Origin: Strongylocentrotus droebachiensis
Lineage: Eukaryota > Echinodermata > Echinoidea > Camarodonta > Strongylocentrotidae
NCBI GenBank assembly: GCA_035222895.1
Contig: JAVYIG010000035.1
Span: 186,001 to 250,000 of the forward strand
Direction: 5' to 3'
DNA: 64,000 nucleotides
The position numbers and the translations under genes were made by a program. This document shows positions 23,500-33,839 of this stretch, one piece after another (within the stretch, counting starts at the first letter, position 1; every line of letters starts with the position of its first letter). The notes beneath the pieces were generated by a model, which worked only from the letters and a program-made list of their open reading frames with translations, searched no databases and was not told the origin of the DNA.

Positions 23500-23815
23500 A
23501 GGTAAAGGGGACACTTATCGAAAGTGATAAAGACACATATTAGAAAAGAAAAGGAGCATGTGTCAAGGTACAAAGAGTAATTATCAAAGGTTCAAACGGG
23601 GGCACCTGAAAGGAGGCACTCACCAGAAATGAGATAGGGCACTTATGAGTATGGGAAATGGGCATTTGTCGACGGAAAAGGGGCATCCATCAGAAATTGA
23701 TTTATCAGAGGTGAAAAGGGGCATTTATGAAAAGGGGATAGGTCTCTTATTAGAAAGGAAAAGGGGCACGATTCAAAATAAAAGGGCAGTTAGCAAAGGT
23801 GAAAATGGGCACCCA
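23500..23815. repeat. AAGGGGCA-type minisatellite
   Basis: About ten diverged copies of GAAAAGGGGCACTTATCAGA-like units of 25-45 bp inside hAT-like element 2. Confidence 0.7.
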
Positions 23816-24474
23816 TGAAGCAATTCTCGTGAATTGGCTGTATCCTGAGTGTGATTTATATAATGGATTTTGAGTAACATTTGCATCTACCTGTAGTTGA
23901 AGAATAGATAAAGTGTATAACATCAATTAAGTTGGAGTTCAATTGGAAGGAAATTGAGAGATGACTCGCGAGATAGCCTTAATTGCATTAATGAATCCTT
24001 TATATAATGTTGTCTTGAGAGAAAGTAGACGATTTTTTTTAAATTGGAGATTAGTGCAAGTATTAGAAATATGGGAAATAGAATTAATGAGAAAGTTATT
24101 TTTATCGAGATCAATACAAAGGAGGGGGGGGGGCACCATCAAAATAGGGCACTTTCTGGAATATAAAGTGCACCTACAAAGGGAAACATCAAAATGTAAA
24201 TCTACCATATTTAGACATTGATAGACGTACGCGTAACGCATGTCACACACATAAAAATTAGAAGAAAAGAGAGAATAATGTTATAAAAAAAGAAGAAGAT
24301 AGAGGAAAAGGAGAGAGACAGAGAGAGGGAGAGAGAGAGAGAAAGAAAGAAAAAAAAAGGAAGAACATGAAACTTAACTTTACACTTAGGCCTACAGATT
24401 ACATTTCCGACTGAGTTGGCTCGACATGTGCTTAAGAAGTCTGCAGACGAAAGTACAACAATACGAAAACAGAA

Positions 24475-25570
24475 GTTATATGAAATTGTCTTTAAGAGAG
24501 GAAGAGAGGTTATTTCTAAAATGAAATGAAAGGGGCTATGTGACTCTCAAGGAGAAAATTACAATTTCTATCGCTTATGACGACTATTTTGAATTTCCTA
24601 ATTTTTGTTAAAGTTCAAGAACTTCCTGGGGCTCCGCCCCATGCAAGACTCCCAGCAACAGAACAAAATTTACACAATTTCTTGCTGTCTGCTGCCTCGA
24701 GATCACTGGAGCGAAGAAAGGTAACATATTATAGCAAGAATCCCTATTCAGTGAAGGATTTATCCCTTTTATTATTAAAGACTCCCGGCAAAGGCTCTCC
24801 CCCTGCAAAATTGGAGAGAGTTTTATGTAGTTTAAGCTTCTAACAACCACTCCCGTGGACCTTTTATTATTTACACAAAGGTAAAAGTGTATAGCAAGAA
24901 TCCCTATTCAGTGAAGGATTCATCCTTTTTATGCAGATGCTTCTTCTACCATTCTTGACCAGAAGTGCGTTTCAAACTCAATGATGTGGGCATCGTCCCA
25001 TTGAATGTTGTGTCCAGTTTAACGGGTTTGTTTTGCTACTTCCTGCCTAATCTGAGGGCTCTGTTGTGCTCTTTAAAAAGAGGACACAATAGGGGCAGCG
25101 CAATTTAAATATCAAGGGATGTATTAGAGTTTATTTCTAAAATGAAATGAAAGGGCTATTTGACTTTCAAGAGCGATAAAAACTCTAATCCATCCCTTGA
25201 AATTTAAATTACACTGCCCCCATTCAGTGTGCTATTTTCAAAGAGCACAAAAAGGCTTCAGATTGAAGATTCCATCTCATAAAATTGTCTATATTGAGAG
25301 CCTTATTTCTGAAATGAAAGGGCTATTTGACTTTCAAGAGCGATAAAAACTCTAATCCATCCCTTGAAATTTAAATTGCACTGCCCCCATTCAGTGTGCT
25401 ATTTTCAAAGAGCACAAAAAAGGCTTCAGATTGAAGATTCCATCTCATAAAATTGTCTATAGGAGAGAAAGAGAGTTTATTTCGAGAGAAAAAATGAAAT
25501 GAAAGGGCTATTTGACAAGAGCCCTTTCATTTCATTTTAGAAATAACCTCTTTTTCTCTTCTAAAGACAA
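24475..25570. repeat. About 170-bp direct and inverted repeats in hAT-like element 2
   Basis: Two near-identical direct units (about 25124-25290 and 25302-25470) share ATGAAAGGGCTATTTGACTT and CACTGCCCCCATTCAGTGTG. Partial units lie at about 24490-24560 and 25473-25515. About 25060-25130 is an inverted copy of about 25155-25240, and the 25500-25560 block inverts the GAAATGAAAGGGCT motif. Confidence 0.75.
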
Positions 25571-25919
25571 TTTCTCTCTTAAAAAGGCTCTGCCAGGCCC
25601 CTCAAGCTCTGCCATGTTGTATGCGTACGCGCATGCATGTGCATCCCTTCCTCCTTATTCCCTTATCCATCGTTACCGTCAATACCATTTGAGTAGGGCC
25701 GGCCCCCACTTCAATAACGGCTCCCAAGCCATCGAGAATGACCCCAGAATTTATAGATGACCATTCTGCCGTTCTTTGGAGGGGCCGGGCGCGGCCTTTT
25801 AAGAAGTGTTTCTACACTAAACTTTTTTAATGCACTACGGCTTAACATAAACAAGCATGCTAAGATTTTTTGAAAATAAGCATAATTCCGACTGTTTCGC
25901 ATAACCTAAAAATAAGAAT

Positions 25920-26250
25920 ACGGCCAGTCACCCCTCCCCCCTCAATGCATCCGCCTTCACGCACCCCCCCCCCCCCTCCCCTCTCCCCTTGTCTTTCCCT
26001 TATTCGTCGTTACTGTCACTAATTTTTAGTGCCATTTCGTTGTCTTTCTTTTCTCCCCTGCTCCTCTCTTCTTTTTCTTTCCTCTTTTTTTTTGAACTCT
26101 CTCTATTTTCTTTTCTTTTTTCTTCTCTTTTCTTTTATCTTCTCCTTTTTTTCCCTTTTTTTTCTTCTTCTTTTCTTCCGGCTCTTTTTTCCTTCTCAAT
26201 TTTTTTTGCGCCGCCAATAGGGGGGGCCGCGGCCGTTTCGGCCCACCCCT
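25920..26250. repeat. C-run and CT-rich low complexity
   Basis: Poly-C (25965-25983) then CTTTT-rich sequence up to the right terminus of the hAT-like element. Frames here (Leu/Phe/Ser-rich) are not genes. Confidence 0.8.
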
Positions 26251-27298
26251 GGATCCGCCACTGCATAAAGTAAAGAAGGGGCGAAATCAAGGGATATGGC
26301 ATTTCTGCACGGACATGTTCATATACCCGGGAAAGGTGGGGGTACCCTCAATCGCCCCTTTTTACTACAGACTCGGAATTTTACAAAAATAATTCACATC
26401 GTCTCTTATACCCAGCACACCCCTCTGTTTTTCTTAAAGAGTTTCATAGTTTACTTGCCCGCAATCAGATCGATGGCTAAAGACATGGCTAAATAATGAA
26501 TCATGTTCAAATTCTTGACTCTAGTCCCTACCCCAGTCACAATATTGTACCCTTCTTCCATAATGAAATTATGATGAAATTATGATAAATTTATGATGAA
26601 ACATAAGACAAACAACTTCCTTACATGAACATTTACAAATATACTGAGACCATCAGGTCCGTAGATGCAAGTCGTTTTTTTCTTCTTAACAATCAAACTT
26701 AAATGCTGATGAATATCAGATAAATCTAATAAGTATAAGTGTATAAATGCAAGAAAATGAAATATGATGAAATACACATGAAAAAAACAATCTTGAAAGA
26801 AAAAGAATGAGCTATAAAAAGTGTGTAATAAACGAGAAATGTATATTGGCCATCAATTTAAGTGGACAAAGTGCTAATTTGAATGCTACAAATGAATTAG
26901 AATGCTAAAAGTACACCGTCGCGTTGTCAGAAAATTGTGTTGCGCCAAATCGAATGACCAAATAGCGAAAGAAGCACATTGTTCATTAATTTGAATGAAA
27001 CATACGTAGATTGTAACGAAAATTCCATAGATTTGAAAACTAGAAAAGGGAATATAAACCCGAGATATACCTGACTGCACTTAAACCGTCGAATTTGAAC
27101 GCAAGACAAATAAATTTGAATGACAAACTCGCGAATTTGGCCGGGAAATCCTATATTAAATATTTATTTGAAAATCTTAACTACAAATAGTGCCCAATTT
27201 CTTTTTTGTGTGGATATATATATATATATATATATAATATGCTGAGTGTGTCAAAATGGTTGTATCTGGTGTAGCCGAAAACATCCACTTTTTTACCT

Positions 27299-27370
27299 GT
27301 CTCCGTGGTCTAGCTATTAAAGGATTAGGCGTACGCAACCAAAGACCTTGGTTTTATTCCCGGCAGAGAC
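27299..27370 (+). repeat. tRNA-Glu-like element, right arm
   Basis: Inverted twin of 4794-4865, with the same acceptor-like ends and A/B-box-like blocks. It is more decayed in the B box (GTTTTATTCC), so a functional tRNA is unlikely. Confidence 0.4.
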
Positions 27371-27983
27371 TGTTTTTGATACCTTTGTAGTTAATTTCAT
27401 CAAAGGAAGGCATTAAACGAAGAACAACAAAATCGCGACTCAAAATATTTATCTCACGTTATTTGTTTACATTTTCAGTATTATATATTGAACAAATAAA
27501 TCACTTTCATTGGATAATCTTTCGTCACGGTAATATAAAAATGATGGTTAAAAGAATTGAAAAAGAAATCCTTGAAATTAGATTTGACGTCTTCACTATC
27601 TAAAGAATGAATATGAAACCAATCAAAGTTAAGAAGTGAACACTCAAGAAAGGTTTTTAATATTGTTTAAATCAGTGTATATAATGTTACACTTTTATAA
27701 ACCTTTACAGAACTATAAAATAAAGGTAGGACATAGTATACATTTTGGAAAAAATACACTTGTCCATTTTATCATCGCTATATTGCTCCCAACGATTCCT
27801 TGAAGAAAAGGACGTCATGGCCATGGGTTTCGTTACAGCCCTTATGACTCCTCCTTGCAGTCATTTTCTAGTTTATTCAAATGATTTAAAGAATTTAACA
27901 AATCTAAGATAGTTTTTTACATATGTATGCGTCTCAATTCTGCCCGCCTTATATCTCATCTCTTATGTGAACCCCTTGTATAG

Positions 27984-28137
27984 TATGCATGCAAGGCATA
28001 TGCCTTCATCCTGCACTACTTCTCACTAGCAATGATGTTCTGGATGCTCGTCGAAGGTGTACACCTCTATCGTCAGATCATCCAAGTTTTTGACTCTGGT
28101 AATCCTCGAACTTGGGTTTATGGAATCTTAGGATGGG
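27984..28137 (+). CDS. aGPCR paralogue exon: TM3
   Basis: 154 nt, the same length and phase as its twin at 2863-3016. Reads YACKAYAFILHYFSLAMMFW and then MLVEGVHLYRQIIQVF. Eight nucleotide differences from the twin, seven synonymous. Acceptor GTATAG, donor GTAAGT. Confidence 0.9.
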
Positions 28138-28907
28138 GTAAGTTGGTGATAATCACTCACAGCATTTATATGGTGCCGTATTTCTGCATCAAGAACTGCA
28201 TTCTGCATTAAAAACTTAACTCCCTTTCGTTGACGATCAGCCATGCACAAAAAAGACGAAAGACTTGATGCATGGCTGATTTGTCAACTCTGTTTGTTGC
28301 TACGGCAGGGAGCCAGTAAAAAACGAATTCTTTTAATCAAATTATGGAAAGGTGAGCATTACTTTAAAGTTAACTGGTTAACTTCCCCTGATCGAGGTGT
28401 CATATTAAAAAACAGAAAATGAACTTTCTAGAAAATGATTTTCTCTTTGGAATTCAGATACCGCCCGCCAAACGACCTTTTGGCACTCTCTCTCTTCTCT
28501 TCAAACCACTCATGCGTGAAATATGCATCATATGAGTTGCATCAAAAGGAAGAGGAAGATCTAAGCTTTACAAATATGCGTAACTTATTAAATATAATTG
28601 TCATTACTTTAAGATAAAACATTGATAACTCTCGGTTTCATTTTTTCTGGGACGCACTGTACAATCCAGATATTCGAATCTGTTTTATGGCATTCTACGG
28701 TGGGGTAAGTTCAAATGAAAGACGGTTTTACTAGACAACGCTGGTAGAGGCAAATCAATACCCACTGCTACTTAAAACTAAGCTAATGATGAATCTTTAC
28801 AGTGATTGGGTTGTTAAAGTAATATAGTTTGGCTTTAATTTAACCTATATAATCAAAGTATCACATCCGCCATTTGCAATATACCATACTATTTCCTTCT
28901 TATGAAG

Positions 28908-28974
28908 GTGGTCCAGCTTTGATACTCATCATAACTGGAGGCGTAAAGCATCAAAGCTATGGCTATGAACGAAG
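28908..28974 (+). CDS. aGPCR paralogue exon: TM4
   Basis: 67 nt, reading GPALILIITGGVKHQSYGYE. Four differences from its twin, two synonymous. Donor GTGAGT. Confidence 0.87.
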
Positions 28975-29170
28975 GTGAGTATAATTTTATTGAAAAAAAC
29001 TATTATTATCAATATATATCATAGTCCACGGAAATCAGTTGCCTTGTAATATCATAGTTCAAGTGACAAATATTTACAAAGGTACCCAAAATGAATGCAA
29101 TCAATTTAAACTTTGCATAATTGAAGTAAAAATTTAATGTTTTATCTTTATCTTCCAATTAAAAATACAG

Positions 29171-29237
29171 TTGCTGGCTGAATCCAACAGATGGGACAAT
29201 CTGGGCATTCACTGGTCCGGCTATAGCAATCGTACTC
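29171..29237 (+). CDS. aGPCR paralogue exon: ECL2 and TM5 start
   Basis: 67 nt, reading CWLNPTDGTIWAFTGPAIAI. Three differences from its twin, all synonymous. Acceptor AATACAG, donor GTAAG. The next intact exon is 13 kb away because of the BEL insertion and tandem duplication. Confidence 0.9.
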
Positions 29238-30050
29238 GTAAGAAACTCGTGATAGTGTGCGATCTGTTTATTTTTTATTTTTTTTAGTATGAGGCGTTTT
29301 TATTTTCTATCTTGGGTCGTACGGAAGCTTGAAAAGCCTAGATATTAGTATTATGATTACCCTTTAAAGATGATTTGGGTAATTTCCTCCAAAATACCGA
29401 TAAGAGCAGATTAGAATAATGTTTTCCACATTATCTTGTTGTTTGGCACCACGTTCTTCACTAAAGATTTTAAAGAAAAAAATCCAACCTCAACATACAA
29501 CTAGTATAAAGTAATGGAAACATATCAGAGATCCAGACCGGTAAAAGCTTGTAAGAAATCGAACCAAAAAGAAGAAAGTTTTGATATTTTAAAATTGTTA
29601 TCGCTAGACGCATTGGAAGTTTAAAATGGCCAAAGCAGTCATGTCACTGTGGTGTAGTGGCGGATAGTTTTCCTCAATTTTTTCAATACGAAAAGTTTCT
29701 AAAGTGTCAATTAATTTCATTCGTGTATGATAAAGAGTATATCACCCATGATATATTTTGACTAGTGCCTCAAAGGAAAAGGCACCTGGCACAAAAAAAC
29801 AGAAATTGATTTTAATTTTGTTTACACGACTAATGACAGAGATTTTAATTGCTACGTCACAATCCAAGGAAGAAATATCGAATTTGAGATTTGCATAGAT
29901 TGATTAATGGTTTAATTTTTATCACTTAAGCCATGCAGTTTCTCATATTTTCTGTCATTATACAAGTAAAGTTATTACAAGGGTTGGTTGTCCTTGTAAG
30001 TTTCAAACGAACATAGTGAGATAGCAGCTGCACGCTCAAATAAGGCTTAC

Positions 30051-30216
30051 GTTTCAGTTCAGTTCAGTTCATTTTATTCAAAACCACACAAGGCATGATA
30101 TTATCTGTTTCATAAAATAGAGATTGGTAATAGTACATCAATCAACATGTTCTAAGTTGATTACATCATTAAACTGGATGGTTTTAGGACCCCTTTAAAA
30201 GCTAAGCTCTATAACA
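30051..30216 (-). mobile_element. LINE 3'-end fragment with (AACTG)n tail, copy A
   Basis: 166 bp absent from the inverted paralogue (about 853-855). Its minus strand ends in AATAAAATGAACTGAACTGA, a short-repeat LINE tail. GTTT is found at both edges as a short target duplication. Confidence 0.65.
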
Positions 30217-30318
30217 GTTTGCACTCCAACAGAAAATAGCAGCTAATAAATCGTAAAATTATGGCTCCCTTTTATAATGGTTCAACTTTGCATTTTAAAT
30301 TGTACAAATACAGCACTC

Positions 30319-30522
30319 TTAAAGGCACACAGTCCTACTTGTAGCTACTTGCTCCCTCTATATAGAAAACTTCCCAATCGGTGCCTGTTGGTCCCCCATG
30401 ATCCTCTTTTTCTTATGTTAAATGAGAGCTGAGTTAATGAGATAGCCACTTGTCACAGTGACCTCGCTGGCTCGCTGGGCGGTCTAATCCCTTCTTGCTG
30501 AAGTAGTAAAGCCTACCTTTAA
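30319..30522. mobile_element. TTAA-MITE family 2, copy A
   Basis: 204 bp bounded by TTAA and inserted where the inverted paralogue (about 733-735) has none. Related to 5016-5210. Confidence 0.7.
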
Positions 30523-30847
30523 ACAAAGTCTACAATTTTCCTCTCAATTGAAACTAAGCAGCTCTTTCAATCACCAGCTGCAACTTTTCAAATAACAAAA
30601 ATCTTAATATTTTACCCCGCCGTATTTTGATATAAACTACGTAAAATACAAACTGTGGAAGTACTGCAAATGCGCACATGAAACCATAAGTTTACATTAT
30701 GAAATAGAAGTTCAATGTAGCAAAATGCTCGTTATCTCTGTTTGATTGCAACACTTATTGCTCAGTGAGTAAAGGAGATTTTTCAAAGGAAAATAGGCAT
30801 ATATTTAATCGAAATATAAATCTCGTTTATTTTCATATTTTATGCAT

Positions 30848-31288
30848 TGTTATAATGTCGATGGATCCCGACATCCAGCATGAGTTTCAACGCCTGGGTC
30901 TACACATCGCTCCATACACTCTTGCATCCATTTAATATAGCGCCATCTTCGTCTACGTTTTCATTCATAGTTCAATGTACATACCACACACATGTGACGT
31001 AAAATGACTGAGGTCTCGTGCACCGAAAGTTTGCATTATTTAAACGCCTTTATTTGCCACATCCGTGCCTCCAAATGAATTTGCACAGGTCCAACACATC
31101 CTTGATCTTGTGGTACAACACATTTCCATGGTAACAGTCTTCAAAACGTGATAAACAATGGTTAAACAGATAACTAGAGGTTGAAAACTAATATGCCTTT
31201 CCACTGGTCTCGAAACTCCGAAAACACTTTCTCTGAACTTTCTCTGTCTCGCCGTAGATGGCGTAGTTCCCTAAAACTGCCATTAACA
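30848..31288 (-). repeat. BEL 3' LTR
   Basis: 441 bp. Preceded on the element strand by a purine-rich tract (AAGGGGCCGGAA, 31289-31300). Confidence 0.95.
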
Positions 31289-31300
31289 TTCCGGCCCCTT
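31289..31300 (-). other. BEL polypurine tract
   Basis: AAGGGGCCGGAA on the minus strand directly before the 3' LTR; the expected primer for plus-strand synthesis. Confidence 0.6.
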
Positions 31301-33839
31301 AATTGTCTTCACTTTAAACAATACAATTACTAATCCTTACTTCAACAACAAATGTATCAACTCTGAACATAAACCTGTAAGTCGTCTTACTACTATAAAG
31401 ACACTTACTGTATGATGAATGTGATACCATACATGTACCTTTAACTCTACTATGAGTAATGCATCTCTGCCTCAGGTGTCCTTCACACAAACAATGGTCA
31501 TTATACATGTATTCCTTGCATAACAAACAATTATTCCCAAAGCGATTATTCTCAAACCTTAAAATGCCAGCATGCATACTAGCCTGTATGTTTCTAAAGA
31601 ATATCCTGCTTCATTAATCTAATAGCGAAACTCACACATGATCGAAAATCCATTGACCTGAATTCATGATAAACCACTACTCGCCAATAAATGCTTCTTG
31701 CGTTCCCTCAACGATTTACCATCATGTAGCCAACAAATTTTCAAGTCAAACTATAATGCGTAAGTAGCTGCATATTCATGCAACTATGCAAATTCTCATC
31801 TCCAAATACACTTTTTTTGTTGTTTTGTTTTGTTTTTGGTATTTTTTTTTTTGCAAAAGAAATTAAACAAACACTAGTCAACTTACTTATTAACCTACCG
31901 GTATTCGTTACTAATGTAGATTTCTCCCTTAATACATTATGAATACAAGCTCTTCACTCACCAAACCAATGTTATACCTTGCCATTGGTAATTATCAAAA
32001 AACAAACAAAAAACATTTAACTGTGTCTCAGAACAAAAAACTGATTTCTTTAAAATTGCATTCCAGTCAAATTATCAAACATTCATTAACCATGCAATAT
32101 CTTCACATTAATAAAGTACAAGTCTTGAAATTATCATAACTTCAGTTTACTCCCTAACTATTAGATACATTAACCAATTATACCATTGTATATCAGTTTT
32201 TAACCTAAAGTTAAAATCAATAATACCTTACAACAAAGCCATTCAAAACCATGAGCCTTTGATCATAATAAACATAATACATAAACTCCCATGGCTATAA
32301 TAATGTGTTCTGATCCCAGTGTTTGCTTAAACAGGGATTGACGGTACTTTCGTCATATATTCTCAACTCTTTCTATGTTCACATGGTACTGTGTACAAAC
32401 AAACAACTATGATGTATTGTCAACAAACATTGCTGAGTAAACTATGACTTTAAACAAACTCATCATTTAAGAAATCTTTGTTATTAAAGTTGGTACAATT
32501 ATTAATTGATATACAATCTGTCTTACAAATGTTAGAAAACATATACACCTGTATGACAATGTCTTGTTGTCAGGTATTCAACAAATGTAACAATGTAACA
32601 ATAATTCACATCACCAAATTGTATGTGCACTTCTTTCTAGTGATTACTCTAATGGTCTTTTTATCCCAACAAATTCACAAAACAAGTTCAACTGTATCCA
32701 GCTTTGGTGTGACATGGAATCCAACCTACGTACAAACACAGCTACATTGTACATGTACATATATTGTCTTGTATTACAACCTGTAAGTAACACTAATTTG
32801 AATTGAACAAGTCAGCCATTGTTCCTGCACAAAATGCATATCTACCTTTGGAAATCTAAAACTTTCTCCAAACTGATAATTCCAAATCTGAATTATATGA
32901 AATCGAGGTGGCTGATCAAAAAACAAATAGTGTCACTGCACCACTTGTGCTTTAATATTTGCCAAAATACAAAACATAATTTTGCAATTTTATCAAACGT
33001 TAAAAACATTGTTTAGCATGACAAAACATAAAAAATAAAAAACTTATTCAATTTCACAAAATCTTAAATACTCATTCAATGTAAACATTTTATATAATGT
33101 CCTCCTGTCTTGTTGCTATTCTCTGAAAGTCTGAAAGTTTATGGAACATGGACATCACAAATTGTTCTTCATATGTCTTGTTTTTGTTCGAAGTTTGCAG
33201 TTAGTGAGATTCTTCTGAAATTACTTTACCAGCTGATCATTTATCACGCTTCAAACACTTGAATCTGCATCCAACTTGTTTATCTGATGGAGTAGATTAT
33301 TCTCCATCACAGAAGAAACTCGACTCGCGATTTATGAATTGCTTTCAACACACGGTGCTTTAATGTTGCTGGAAATGCTCTTGATCCAAAATAAATTGAC
33401 GTTGATCACAAAATAATTTTCATTGGCGGCGCTTGGCTCGCACCAATTTCACAAATGTATTTTATCACAATCCAAATTATTCTCCGTCACGGAAGGAACT
33501 CGACTCGCGATTTATGAATTGCTTTTAACACTCGGTGCTTCATAGTTGCTGAAAATGCTCTTGATCCAAATAAATTCACGTTGATCACAGAATAATTTTC
33601 ATTGGCGGCGCTTGGCTCGCACCATTTCACAAAGTATTATATCACATTCCACAGGGCGGTTGCAAAAGTCGACGTTGATGACAAAATAAATTTCATTGGC
33701 GGCGCTTGGCTCGCACCAATTTCACAAAGGTACTTTATCACATTCCACATGGCGGTAGCAAGGCTCCAATTTTTTTTTTGATCCAAATTAAATTCACAGT
33801 GATCCAAACTTCACCAAAAAAAAAGATACAAGTTGAGCA
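31301..33839. other. BEL 3' non-coding region
   Basis: About 2.5 kb of AT-rich sequence between the pol stop and the 3' LTR, unusually long for a BEL element. Short frames on both strands are unconvincing. It contains the tandem repeat at 33290-33780. Confidence 0.7.
33290..33780. repeat. About 180-bp tandem repeat in BEL 3' region
   Basis: Two full units and a shortened third share CATTGGCGGCGCTTGGCTCG (about 33421, 33600 and 33694) and ACTCGACTCGCGATTTATGA. They lie right after the pol stop on the element strand. Confidence 0.88.

Larger units (their letters stand above)
23251..26263. mobile_element. hAT-like non-autonomous element 2
   Basis: Ends CAGGCGCGGATCCAGGATTT and CCTGGATCCGCCACTG with terminal G- or C-runs. 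It is flanked by CATAAAG on both sides (23244-23250 and 26264-26270): seven identical bases, consistent with a hAT 8-bp duplication with one change. No transposase. The interior is simple repeats and diverged tandem/inverted repeats. Confidence 0.78.
22839..27152. mobile_element. Terminal-inverted-repeat element split by a hAT-like element
   Basis: Left end AGGATTTCCCGGCCAAATTC and right end GAATTTGGCCGGGAAATCCT are inverted copies that stay similar for about 60 bp. Inside, both flanks are built of diverged TCATTCAAATT-type units. Without the inserted 3.0-kb hAT-like element it is about 1.3 kb. The TSD is unclear in the surrounding AT-rich sequence. Its right end abuts the start of the inverted duplication. 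Confidence 0.65.

Noticed and set aside
25989..26273. Leu/Phe/Ser-rich 94-aa ORF resembling membrane segments
   Set aside because: CTTTT-rich low complexity at the end of a hAT-like element.
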